A stretch of DNA of 64,000 nt from Pseudoflavonifractor sp902362925. Its GTDB lineage: Bacteria > Bacillota > Clostridia > Oscillospirales > Oscillospiraceae. Below are positions 1 to 7,954 of this stretch, one piece after another (the stretch's first letter is position 1; each line of letters opens with the position of its first letter). The position numbers and the translations under genes were made by a program. The notes under the pieces were generated by a model. That model ran no database searches. It was not told the DNA's origin and saw only the letters and a program-made list of their open reading frames with translations. The stretch is taken from the NCBI GenBank assembly GCA_902362925.1, contig CABIYL010000012.1. One strand, written 5' to 3'.

Positions 1-914
1 TCGGCGTGGCCCAAAGAGCTGCCCTGGCCGCCAAGGCGGACGGCGGTCTGCGGCCCCACGTGCTGGTCATGTCCGCCACCCCCATCCCCCGTACCCTGGC
101 CCTCATCGTGTACGGAGATTTGGACGTGTCGGTCATCGACGAGCTGCCCCCCGGCCGCACGCCGGTGGAGACCTTTGTGGTGGGGGAGGACAAGCGGCAG
201 CGGATGTACGGCTTTGTGCGCAAGCTGGTGGCCGAGGGCCGTCAGGCCTACATTGTCTGCCCCGCCGTGGAGGAGAACCCGGACGGGGAGGACGCCTTTG
301 GCGGTCTGGCCGACCTGAAGGCGGTGACCACCTACGCCGAGACCCTGAAAACCCAGGTGTTTCCCGACCTGCGGGTGGCCTTTGTCCACGGCAAAATGAA
401 GCCCAAGGGCAAGGACGCGGTCATGTCCGCCTTTTCCGCCGGTGACATTGACGTGCTGGTGTCCACCACTGTCATTGAGGTGGGCGTGGACGTGCCCAAC
501 GCGGCGCTGATGATTGTGGAGAATGCGGAGCGCTTCGGCCTGAGCCAGCTCCACCAGCTCCGGGGCCGGGTGGGCCGTGGAAAGCACAAGTCCTACTGCG
601 TGCTCATGACCGCCACCCACAGCCAGGACAGCCGGGCACGGCTGAAGGTGCTCGCCTCTACCACCGACGGCTTTAAAATCGCCGAAGAGGACCTGAAGCT
701 CCGGGGTCCCGGCGACTTCTTCGGCTCCCGGCAGCACGGCCTGCCCCAGCTCCATATCGCCGACCTGGCGGGGGACGTGCGGCTGCTCAAGGAGGCCCAG
801 CAGGCGGCCCGTGACCTGCTGGAGGCCGACCCGGGGCTGGAGAAGCGGAAGCACCGCCCACTATTGGAGCGGGTGAAGCGGATGTTCAGCGACAACCCGG
901 ATATTTTCAACTGA
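1..914 (+). CDS. recG: ATP-dependent DNA helicase RecG, C-terminal part
   Basis: RecG remodels stalled replication forks and branched recombination intermediates. Only the last roughly 300 residues are inside the window; the reading frame is open from base 3 with no start, so the gene begins upstream. The visible part is the second helicase lobe and the C-terminal region. It has the superfamily 2 motif III (SATPIPRTLAL), a motif VI-like HQLRGRVGRG, and the RecG wedge-side signature RGPGDFFGSRQHGLP. The frame ends at a TGA 32 bases before the next start. No terminator separates it from the acetyltransferase gene, so co-transcription is likely. Identity is secure from motif order; only the missing N-terminal OB-fold cannot be checked. 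Confidence 0.96.
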   Translation, partial: GVAQRAALAAKADGGLRPHVLVMSATPIPRTLALIVYGDLDVSVIDELPPGRTPVETFVVGEDKRQRMYGFVRKLVAEGRQAYIVCPAVEENPDGEDAFGGLADLKAVTTYAETLKTQVFPDLRVAFVHGKMKPKGKDAVMSAFSAGDIDVLVSTTVIEVGVDVPNAALMIVENAERFGLSQLHQLRGRVGRGKHKSYCVLMTATHSQDSRARLKVLASTTDGFKIAEEDLKLRGPGDFFGSRQHGLPQLHIADLAGDVRLLKEAQQAARDLLEADPGLEKRKHRPLLERVKRMFSDNPDIFN

Positions 915-946
915 CGGATACAGATAAAATGGAAAGGAACGATACC

Positions 947-1396
947 ATGTTTGAGATGAGAGCGATGACCCCGGCGGATCGGGACGCCGTGATGGCCATG
1001 GTGACGGACTTCTACCACAGCCCTGCCGTAGAGCATGAGGTGGACTTTTCCACCCTGGAGCAGGCGTTCCGGGACGCAGCCGACCCGGCCCAGCCCCTGA
1101 TTGAGGGCCTGCTGCTGCTGGAGGACGGCGAGCCGGTGGGGTACTGCTACCTGTCCTGGAACTACGCCTCCGAGGTAGGCGGCAAGGTGCTCATTTTCGA
1201 CGAGCTGTACCTCAAGGACAGCTGCCGGGGCAAGGGCTACGGCAGCCAGGTGTTCAACCAGGTGATGGCGGCTCACCCCGAGTGCCGCCGCTTCCGTCTG
1301 GAGGTCACCCCGGCCAACGCAAACGCCGCCCGTCTCTATGAGCGGCTAGGCTTCCGCTTCCTGCAGTACAATCAGATGGTTCTGGATGGGGAATAA
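947..1396 (+). CDS. GNAT family N-acetyltransferase
   Basis: A 149-residue protein with the GNAT fold, which transfers an acetyl group from acetyl-CoA to an amine. The acetyl-CoA binding loop is visible as CRGKGYGSQVF (about residues 90-100), followed by the late strand and helix NANAARLYERLGFRF typical of the family end. The start at 947 is chosen over the in-frame ATG at 929 because GGAAAGGA lies 8 bases before 947 and overlaps the earlier ATG. It sits between recG and the next small gene with short spacing, so it is probably in the same transcript. The substrate cannot be inferred. Confidence 0.9.
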   Translation: MFEMRAMTPADRDAVMAMVTDFYHSPAVEHEVDFSTLEQAFRDAADPAQPLIEGLLLLEDGEPVGYCYLSWNYASEVGGKVLIFDELYLKDSCRGKGYGSQVFNQVMAAHPECRRFRLEVTPANANAARLYERLGFRFLQYNQMVLDGE

Positions 1397-1436
1397 GAGA
1401 TATAAGCAAAAACACAGAGAAATCGAGGAAAAACCA

Positions 1437-1817
1437 ATGACGAAACAGGAACACGTAAACGCCCTTCGGGCGGATGAGACCGTCCACTACAACTGCTGCC
1501 AGTCGGTGCTCATCCCCTTTGCGGAGGAGTGCGGCCTGAGCCACGAGGCGGCCAACGCTCTGGGCAGCAACTTCGGCGCGGGTATGCGCCGGGGCGCCAC
1601 CTGCGGCGCCGTTACCGGCGCGCTGATGGTGCTGGGCATGACCGGCAAGGACTCCGCTGCCGCCAAGGAGCTGACCGACGCCTTCAAGGAGAAGAACGGC
1701 TGCCTGGACTGCGCCCAGCTTCTGGCCGAGGCCGCCAAGCGGGGTGAGCCCCGCAAGCCCCACTGCGACCGCATGGTCCGTGAGGCAGTGGAGCTGCTGG
1801 AGAAGCTGCACAAGTAA
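1437..1817 (+). CDS. C_GCAxxG_C_C family protein, putative redox-active
   Basis: A 126-residue soluble protein with regularly placed cysteines: NCCQS near residue 21, ATCGAVTGA in the middle, and CLDC about 35 residues later. This matches the C_GCAxxG_C_C family of anaerobes, thought to be redox or metal-binding proteins with no settled function. ATG 1437 is preferred over an in-frame start overlapping the previous gene because a GAGG ribosome site lies about 10 bases upstream. It is the last gene of the recG-side run and is followed by a strong terminator. Family assignment is from the cysteine pattern alone. Confidence 0.8.
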   Translation: MTKQEHVNALRADETVHYNCCQSVLIPFAEECGLSHEAANALGSNFGAGMRRGATCGAVTGALMVLGMTGKDSAAAKELTDAFKEKNGCLDCAQLLAEAAKRGEPRKPHCDRMVREAVELLEKLHK

Positions 1818-1832
1818 GCTTAATTTGTCCAC

Positions 1833-1879
1833 AAAAATCCCGCCGGGTGTGGAAAACTCCACGCCCGGCGGGATTTTTT
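1833..1879. terminator. Bidirectional intrinsic terminator
   Basis: A long GC-rich inverted repeat (CCCGCCGGG...CCCGGCGGG) is flanked by an A run on the left and a T run on the right. It can end the plus-strand run at 1817 and the minus-strand anti-sigma gene at 1885. Confidence 0.92.
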
Positions 1880-1884
1880 GCATC

Positions 1885-3324
1885 TCATTTGAGGGTTACG
1901 GAGATGGGAGTGTCCAGGTCCTTGCGCTGGGTGAAGTGGAGACCGATGTCTACGGAGTCCTCCTCATAGCCAACCAGCCGGTAGAGCTCCACAAAGTAGC
2001 CTTCGGGAACAGCCAGCTCAGCATCCGTGCCGTACCACAGCCGCTCCGTATGCATAACACTGTGGCCGCCGAAGTCGTGCTCCTCGCCGTCAGGGGAGCG
2101 GTAGCTGCCGCTGCCCACCTGATAGAATACCAGTTCGGAGGTGGATTCCAGGCTCAGCATGGCGCTGTCCATCCGGAACTGCGCAGTGGCGCCCTCATTG
2201 ACCGACGGAGAGGAGGGGGCCAGGAAGGCCAGTTCAAGGACGGTATCCTCCGTCCGGTTCACCGCCAGCTCCACGCCGTCAGGAAGAGGATCCAGGGCTA
2301 CGCCCTGCTTCAGGTCCACCGTCACCCACTCCTTCTCAGGCTCCAGCCAGTCCAGACGGGTAATATGGAGGGTCAGGTGGGCGGGATTGGAGAAGAAGGT
2401 GGTGTCGCACATCCGGGAATTGCCCAGGCCGCCGATGGAGCCGGAGGGATTGTCCTCGTACTTGTTGCCCTTCTCGTCCTCCAGATAGAAGTCCAGACCG
2501 GCCAGTGAGGCGGTGTTGTCCGGGTGCTCCTCCACGGTCAGGCGGCCGTGGGTGGGATAGCTATCCAGAGCAAAGCGGAGCAGCTGACCGTCTACCTCCA
2601 CCCAATCCCCCATGGGAATGGACATGACCTCGTTCAGGTGGGAGGCATCCAGGGGAACCTCAAAGACAAAGTCGCCCTCATAGGCGGGGGTTGTCTCCTC
2701 CTCCTCATCGTCCCGAGCGTTGGCAGGGGCCTGACCGGAGTGGCTTTCGCCCGTCAGATGGAAGGTGATCCGCAGCACGTTGGGGAAGCGGAAGCTGTCA
2801 CTCAAAACATGGATAGACGCGGCGCCTACAAGCTCGTCACGGTCAAAGAGGGTGGAGGAGACGACATTGCCCTCCACAGGGACGCCGTCCCCATCGGTCA
2901 GGGTGGGATGGGCTTGGTAGGAATCCCAGGGCCCGGAGGCCTTCAGGAAGAACTGAAGCTGTCCCTGGTCCAGAATCAGGTATTCCAGGCGCAGGGTGAC
3001 GCCGTTTTGTGTCTGCTCCTCGCCGATATACTGGGCGTAATTGTGCTCCACCGCCAGCTTCAGGCTGGGGGAGAAGGCCACGGCGGCCATCAGCTCCCGC
3101 AGCACGGGGACTGCGGAACAGGCCTGGGCAAAGGGCATGGAGTAGTTGACCAGCAGCACAAAGGCCGCGGCCACCCCCGCCAGACTGGCTGCCGGGATGC
3201 CCCACCAGCGGCCGGCACGCCTGCGGCGGAGCCTGGCTCTGGCCCGGTCCACTGTGCCGTCCAGCGCAGGGGGAACCTGCTCCAGTTCCCGGAGCAGGGC
3301 GTTGTATTCCTCATTTCGGTTCAT
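1885..3324 (-). CDS. DUF4179 membrane protein, probable anti-sigma factor
   Basis: A 479-residue protein with a short cytoplasmic N-terminus rich in arginine (about residues 20-38), one transmembrane helix at roughly 40-62, and a large extracytoplasmic domain. This is the DUF4179 / anti-sigma architecture found beside ECF sigma genes in Firmicutes. The start ATG at 3324 has GAGGAGGTG a few bases upstream and lies against the stop of the sigma gene, so translation is probably coupled. By analogy the N-terminus holds the sigma factor at the membrane and the outer domain senses an envelope signal. The signal is unknown. Confidence 0.85.
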   Translation of the reverse strand: MNRNEEYNALLRELEQVPPALDGTVDRARARLRRRRAGRWWGIPAASLAGVAAAFVLLVNYSMPFAQACSAVPVLRELMAAVAFSPSLKLAVEHNYAQYIGEEQTQNGVTLRLEYLILDQGQLQFFLKASGPWDSYQAHPTLTDGDGVPVEGNVVSSTLFDRDELVGAASIHVLSDSFRFPNVLRITFHLTGESHSGQAPANARDDEEEETTPAYEGDFVFEVPLDASHLNEVMSIPMGDWVEVDGQLLRFALDSYPTHGRLTVEEHPDNTASLAGLDFYLEDEKGNKYEDNPSGSIGGLGNSRMCDTTFFSNPAHLTLHITRLDWLEPEKEWVTVDLKQGVALDPLPDGVELAVNRTEDTVLELAFLAPSSPSVNEGATAQFRMDSAMLSLESTSELVFYQVGSGSYRSPDGEEHDFGGHSVMHTERLWYGTDAELAVPEGYFVELYRLVGYEEDSVDIGLHFTQRKDLDTPISVTLK

Positions 3325-3326
3325 GG

Positions 3327-3797
3327 TCACACCTCCTCGGTGTCGCTCAATTCCAATTTCAAAAGTGCCAGTGCCCGGCGCTGCCGGGTGACCACCGTGC
3401 CCTGGGGAATGTCCAGGGCCTGGGCAGTCTCGGCCAGGGTCAGGCCGGTGAAGTACCGCAGAACAACCACCGCCCGCAGGTCCTTGGGCAGCCGGGCAAT
3501 GGCCTCCTTCAGGGGCAGGTCGTCGAAGGCCTCGGCCGCCGTCTCGGGCAGCTCGGCCATGCCGGTCTCCCGGGCCCGACGGCGCAGCTCATCGTTGCAG
3601 ACGTTGATGAGAATCCGGGTCAGCCAGGTGTGGAAAAACTGGGGCTGACGCAGCTTGCGGCAGGCGGTCAGACCCTTGTACACCGCCTCGTCCACCGCGT
3701 CCAGGGCCATGGACGGACTGTGGAGGTAGAGCAGCGCCGTGCGGTACAGGGCGGTGCGGTATTCATGTGCCTTGTGGGCGTACTCGTTGGCGTCCAG
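3327..3797 (-). CDS. ECF-type RNA polymerase sigma factor with apparent CTG start
   Basis: A 156-residue sigma-70 family protein. Region 2 is seen as YRTALYRTALLYL and onward; region 4 with its helix-turn-helix is LTLAETAQALDIPQGTV. The first ATG in frame (3710) would remove the front half of region 2. The frame stays open and sigma-like upstream for 29 codons to a CTG at 3795-3797, just after an in-frame TGA. That CTG has AGGAGGG at an ideal 7-base distance, and no ATG, GTG or TTG lies between. I therefore call a CTG start. The partner is the downstream anti-sigma. A sequencing error hiding a normal start is the alternative. Confidence 0.85.
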   Translation of the reverse strand: MDANEYAHKAHEYRTALYRTALLYLHSPSMALDAVDEAVYKGLTACRKLRQPQFFHTWLTRILINVCNDELRRRARETGMAELPETAAEAFDDLPLKEAIARLPKDLRAVVVLRYFTGLTLAETAQALDIPQGTVVTRQRRALALLKLELSDTEEV

Positions 3798-3874
3798 AGG
3801 GGATCCCTCCTCTCAGTTGAATTGGAGCTCCGTTCACCCATTAGACGGACTTGGGCATGGGTTTGATTGGCCTG

Positions 3875-3903
3875 TTGAAAAAAGTTTTTCTTCATTATAT
3901 AAT
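3875..3903 (+). promoter_or_regulatory. Sigma-A-type promoter of mutY run
   Basis: TTGAAA, a 17-base spacer and TATAAT lie on the plus strand about 70 bases before mutY. The -10 box overlaps that of the opposing promoter. Confidence 0.75.
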
Positions 3904-3923
3904 GTCTGCTGGACAAGCCGCAA
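3894..3923 (-). promoter_or_regulatory. Sigma-A-type promoter of ECF sigma operon
   Basis: On the minus strand TTGCGG, 18 bases and TATAAT precede the sigma gene, leaving a leader of roughly 90 bases. The self-complementary ATTATATAAT supplies -10 boxes for both directions, so the two promoters should exclude each other. Confidence 0.65.
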
Positions 3924-3975
3924 CGCGGTTTGTCCGCCCATTTTCTGAGAGAAAATATATCTGCGGAGGTCACCC

Positions 3976-5052
3976 TTGAGAGAACTGGAACAACTGCCCA
4001 TCCCCCTGCTGGCCTGGTACCACGAGAACGCCCGGGTGCTGCCCTGGCGGAGCGATCCCACCCCCTATCACGTCTGGGTCAGCGAGATTATGCTCCAGCA
4101 GACCCGGGTGGCCGCTGTGATGGGCTATTACAGCCGTTTTATGGAGGCGCTGCCCGATGTGGCCGCCCTGGCGGCAGTGGAGGACGACACCCTGATGAAG
4201 CTCTGGCAGGGGCTGGGGTATTACAGCCGTGCCCGCAACCTGAAAAAGGCCGCCGGACAGGTGATGGAGCGGTACGGCGGGGCCATTCCCGCCAGCTATG
4301 AGGAGCTGCTCACCCTGGCGGGAGTGGGGGAGTACACGGCGGGTGCCATCTCCTCCATCGCCTTCGGCATCCCCGTCCCGGCGGTGGACGGCAACGTGCT
4401 CCGGGTGGTGGCCCGCATTGCCGGGGACGAGGGGGACATCACCCTCCCAGCCACCAAGAAGCGGATGGGGCAGGCGCTGCGGGAGATCATCCCCACCGCC
4501 ATGCCGGGCGCCTTTAACCAGGCCATGATGGAGCTGGGGGCAACCGTATGCCTGCCCAACGGCGCACCCCTGTGCGACAGGTGCCCGGCAGCGGGCTTCT
4601 GCGCCGCTCTGGCCCAGGACAAAATCAATTCCCTCCCCGTCAAGGCCCCCAAGAAGGCACGTCGTGTGGAGGAGCGGACGGTATACCTCATCTTCTATGA
4701 GGGCCGTGTGGCCCTCCGCCGCAGGCCGGAAAAGGGCCTGCTGGCCGGACTGTGGGAGTACCCCAACGAGCCGGCGGAAAAAACGGGTATACTGGAATCG
4801 TGGGGCATCGTCCCGGCGTCCCAGCGGTGGGGCGGTACGGGAAAGCATATCTTCACCCATATTGAATGGCACATGACCGCCCGGATGGTGCAGGCGGAGA
4901 CGGAGGAACTGCCCGAGGGCTGGGTGTGGGCCGACGGCCCCGCCCTGCGGCAGATTTACGCCGTGCCCAACGCCTTTCAGTCCTTCACGTCCCTGGTGGA
5001 GGAGGGACTGGCCGGAGCGGGCAATATACAGGAGGTAATGGATGGAATTTGA
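3976..5052 (+). CDS. mutY: A/G-specific adenine glycosylase MutY
   Basis: Removes adenine mispaired with 8-oxoguanine or guanine in base excision repair. The 358-residue protein shows catalytic Glu37 in SEIMLQQTR, the helix-hairpin-helix LAGVGEYTAGAI at about 114-125, catalytic Asp138 in PAVDGN, the [4Fe-4S] cysteines C192, C200, C203 and C209, and a C-terminal NUDIX-like 8-oxoG recognition domain from about 230. The first cysteine spacing is seven residues instead of the usual six. Start is TTG at 3976 with GGAGG six bases upstream. It overlaps the next gene by 11 bases. Confidence 0.96.
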   Translation: MRELEQLPIPLLAWYHENARVLPWRSDPTPYHVWVSEIMLQQTRVAAVMGYYSRFMEALPDVAALAAVEDDTLMKLWQGLGYYSRARNLKKAAGQVMERYGGAIPASYEELLTLAGVGEYTAGAISSIAFGIPVPAVDGNVLRVVARIAGDEGDITLPATKKRMGQALREIIPTAMPGAFNQAMMELGATVCLPNGAPLCDRCPAAGFCAALAQDKINSLPVKAPKKARRVEERTVYLIFYEGRVALRRRPEKGLLAGLWEYPNEPAEKTGILESWGIVPASQRWGGTGKHIFTHIEWHMTARMVQAETEELPEGWVWADGPALRQIYAVPNAFQSFTSLVEEGLAGAGNIQEVMDGI

Positions 5053-6406
5053 GGCCATGGTGTCCCGGCAGCGGGCGTTTTGGAATACCGGAGCCACCCG
5101 GAGTGTGGAGTGGCGGATCATTCAGCTGAAAAAGCTGGAGCAGGCCCTGGAGGAGCGGGAGGAGGCCCTGTGCGCCGCACTGAAAGCCGACCTGGGCAAG
5201 GCGGCCTATGAGTCCTGGCTCAGCGAGATCGGCATGACCCTGGGGGAGCTGCGCTTTGCCCGCAAGCACCTAAAGAAGTGGGCGGCGGTTAAGCGTCGGC
5301 CCTCGGCCATGCCCCTGTTCCCGGCCAGAAGCCGGGTGGTGCCCCAGCCCTACGGCACCGTCCTCATCATGTCCCCCTGGAACTACCCGGTGCAGCTCAC
5401 CCTGGTGCCCCTTGTCTCCGCTCTGGCGGCAGGCAACTGCGCCGTGGTGAAGCCATCGGCCTACGCGCCCAATGTAGCCCGGGTGGTGGCGGAGCTGCTG
5501 GGAGACATCTTCCCGCCTGAGTATGTGTCCGTGGTCCAGGGCGGCAGGGCGGAGAACGCCGCATTGCTGGAGCAGGACTTTGACTATATCTTCTTCACCG
5601 GTTCCCCCGCCGTGGGCAAGACGGTGATGGCCGCAGCGGCACAGCACCTGACCCCCGTCACCCTGGAGCTGGGCGGCAAGTCCCCGGTGATCATCGCCCC
5701 CGACGCCAACATTCCTCTGGCCGCCCGGCGCATCGCCTGGGGCAAGTTCCTCAACGCGGGCCAGACCTGCGTGGCTCCCGACCATGTCTATATCCCCCAA
5801 AACCTGCGGGACGCCTTTGTGAAGGAGCTGGCCGGGCAGATTCATCAGCTCTACGGCGCTGACCCTCTGACCGGACCCGACCTGCCCAAAATCATCAACG
5901 AAAAGCACTTCAACCGGGTTGCCGGTCTGATGGGGAGCGGAAAGACCGCCGTGGGCGGCCGCACCGACCCGGAGACCCGGCGCATCGAGCCCACGGTGCT
6001 GGTGGACGTGGCGGAAAGCGACGCGGTGATGCAGGAGGAGATTTTCGGCCCGGTACTGCCCGTGCTCACCTACGACAGCCTGGACGACCTCATCGCCCGG
6101 CAGCAGAAAAAGGCCCGGCCCCTGGCGCTCTATATCTTCACGGGGGACAGGGCGCTGGAGAAGCGCATCGTCTCCGCCCTGCCCTCGGGCGGCGTGTGCG
6201 TCAACGACACGGTCATCCACCTGGCCAATCCCCACGTGCCCTTCGGCGGCGTGGGCAACAGCGGCATGGGCGCCTGCCACGGCAGGACCGGCTTTGACAC
6301 CTTCACCCACTACCGCACGGTGGTGCGCCGGGGTGCTCTGGACCTGCCCATGCGGTACGCCCCCTACGCAGGCAAAAACCTGAATACGGTGAAAAAGCTC
6401 ATGTAA
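5042..6406 (+). CDS. Class 3-type aldehyde dehydrogenase
   Basis: NAD(P)-dependent oxidation of an aliphatic or fatty aldehyde to the acid, or the reverse on activated acids. The 454-residue sequence has the nucleotide-binding FFTGSPAVGKTVM, general base Glu209 in LELGGKSP, catalytic Cys243 in NAGQTCVAPDH, and the class 3 ending LDLPMRYAPY. No hydrophobic C-terminal tail is present, so it should be cytosolic. The start ATG lies inside the end of mutY (11-base overlap), pointing to coupled translation. Substrate is not determined by sequence. Confidence 0.93.
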   Translation: MEFEAMVSRQRAFWNTGATRSVEWRIIQLKKLEQALEEREEALCAALKADLGKAAYESWLSEIGMTLGELRFARKHLKKWAAVKRRPSAMPLFPARSRVVPQPYGTVLIMSPWNYPVQLTLVPLVSALAAGNCAVVKPSAYAPNVARVVAELLGDIFPPEYVSVVQGGRAENAALLEQDFDYIFFTGSPAVGKTVMAAAAQHLTPVTLELGGKSPVIIAPDANIPLAARRIAWGKFLNAGQTCVAPDHVYIPQNLRDAFVKELAGQIHQLYGADPLTGPDLPKIINEKHFNRVAGLMGSGKTAVGGRTDPETRRIEPTVLVDVAESDAVMQEEIFGPVLPVLTYDSLDDLIARQQKKARPLALYIFTGDRALEKRIVSALPSGGVCVNDTVIHLANPHVPFGGVGNSGMGACHGRTGFDTFTHYRTVVRRGALDLPMRYAPYAGKNLNTVKKLM

Positions 6407-6441
6407 TATGGGCTTAATTGAGAGAGAAAGAGGAGAGACGG

Positions 6442-7041
6442 ATGGCAAAGCTCTATTTCCGATACGGGGTCATGGGCTCCAGCAAGACGGCCAACGCCCT
6501 GATGGTGCGGTACAATTACGAGGAGCGGGGCCAGGAGGCCCTGCTGGTGAAGCCCGCCATTGACCAGCGGGACGGGGCACGCTTTGTGGCCTCCCGGGCC
6601 GGGCTAAGCAACCCCTGCATCTACTTTTCCGATCTGCGGGCCATGTCCCCCGAGGAGCTGAAGCCCTACGCCTGCGTCATCGTGGACGAGGCCCAGTTTC
6701 TCAGCAAGGAGGAGGTTCAGTACCTGACCCACCTGGTGGACGACCTGAATCTGCCTGTGATCTGCTACGGCCTGCGGGCTGACTTCCGGGGAGACCTGTT
6801 CCCTGGCTCTCAGGAGCTGCTCTCCTGCGCCGACATCATCGAGGAGATCAAGACCATCTGCTGGTGCGGCAAGAAGGCCACCTGCAACGCCCGTTTTGAC
6901 GCCCAGGGCCACGTCCTCAAGGAAGGCGAGCAGGTGGTGCTGGGGGCCAACGACCAGTACATCGGCCTGTGCCGCAAGCACTGGAAGGAGGGCGACCTGG
7001 GGCCCGATTGGCGCAAGACCCTGCCCGGTGATGCGGAGTGA
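6442..7041 (+). CDS. tdk: Thymidine kinase
   Basis: Phosphorylates thymidine to dTMP in the salvage pathway. The protein is 199 residues. It has a P-loop variant GVMGSSKT at 9-16, the catalytic base Glu83 in VIVDEAQFL, and two cysteine pairs, CWCGKKATC and the GLCRKHW region, that fit the lasso zinc site of type II thymidine kinases. ATG 6442 is used because AGGAGAG precedes it; an in-frame ATG eight codons upstream has no ribosome site. Its stop overlaps the upstream part of the next gene. Confidence 0.94.
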   Translation: MAKLYFRYGVMGSSKTANALMVRYNYEERGQEALLVKPAIDQRDGARFVASRAGLSNPCIYFSDLRAMSPEELKPYACVIVDEAQFLSKEEVQYLTHLVDDLNLPVICYGLRADFRGDLFPGSQELLSCADIIEEIKTICWCGKKATCNARFDAQGHVLKEGEQVVLGANDQYIGLCRKHWKEGDLGPDWRKTLPGDAE

Positions 7042-7046
7042 GCGCC

Positions 7047-7922
7047 ATGAAGTGCAGCATCTGTCCCCGCAAGTGCGGCGCTGAGCGGACGGAGACCGTT
7101 GGTAACGGCGTGTGCGCCATGCCGGAAGCCCCGGTGCTGGCCCGTGCCGCCCTCTACATGTGGGAGGAGCCCCCTATCTCGGGCACCCGTGGCTCCGGCA
7201 CGGTCTTTTTCTCCGGCTGCTCCCTCAAGTGCGTGTTCTGCCAGAACGACGAGATCAGCCACGGCAATTTCGGTAAGCCCATCACGGTGGAGCGGCTGCG
7301 GGAGATCTTCTTTGAGCTCATCGCCCAGGGGGCCCACAACATCAATCTGGTCAACCCCACCCACTTCTCCCACGCCATCGCCAAAGCGCTGGCGGAGCCT
7401 CTGCCGGTGCCGGTGGTGTGGAACTCGGGGGGCTACGACGAGGTAAACACCCTCCGTGCTCTGGAGGGGAAGGTACAGATCTACATGCCCGACCTGAAGT
7501 ACCTGGATTCCGCCGCTGCGGAGCGGTACTCCGGCGCGCCTGACTACCCGGAGAAGGCAGTGGCGGCCATCAGGGAGATGGTGCGCCAGACCGGCCCCTA
7601 TGAGCTGGACGGGGACGGCCTGCTGAAGAAGGGCGTGCTCATCCGGCACCTGATTCTCCCCGGCCGGGTGAAGGAGGCCAAGGCGGTGATGGACTTTGTG
7701 GCGGAGCAGTTCCCGCCCCACACCGTCCTCTTCTCCCTCATGAGCCAGTATGTGCCCTGCGGCCGGGCGGCCGAGTACCCGGAGATCAACCGCCGGGCCA
7801 GAAACTCGGAGATTCGGGCGGCGGAAGAGTACTTTTCCGCCCTGAACCTGGACGGCTTCACCCAGGAGCTGCTCTCGGCCACCGAGGGCTTTATCCCCGA
7901 TTTTGACCTGACCGGCGTATAA
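7047..7922 (+). CDS. Radical SAM protein, PflX/PflA-like
   Basis: A 291-residue radical SAM enzyme that cleaves S-adenosylmethionine with a [4Fe-4S] cluster. The cluster motif CSLKCVFC (CxxxCxxC) is in the first third. An extra N-terminal cysteine block, CSICPRKC plus a later Cys, matches the PflX subgroup (COG1313), which is related to glyceryl-radical activating enzymes but of unproved substrate. ATG 7047 has GGAG eight bases upstream; a GTG at 7038 is an alternative. No glycyl-radical enzyme is nearby, so a partner cannot be named. Confidence 0.85.
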   Translation: MKCSICPRKCGAERTETVGNGVCAMPEAPVLARAALYMWEEPPISGTRGSGTVFFSGCSLKCVFCQNDEISHGNFGKPITVERLREIFFELIAQGAHNINLVNPTHFSHAIAKALAEPLPVPVVWNSGGYDEVNTLRALEGKVQIYMPDLKYLDSAAAERYSGAPDYPEKAVAAIREMVRQTGPYELDGDGLLKKGVLIRHLILPGRVKEAKAVMDFVAEQFPPHTVLFSLMSQYVPCGRAAEYPEINRRARNSEIRAAEEYFSALNLDGFTQELLSATEGFIPDFDLTGV

Positions 7923-7954
7923 GCGCCTCTGCCCCGAAGGAAAGGAAGATATCA

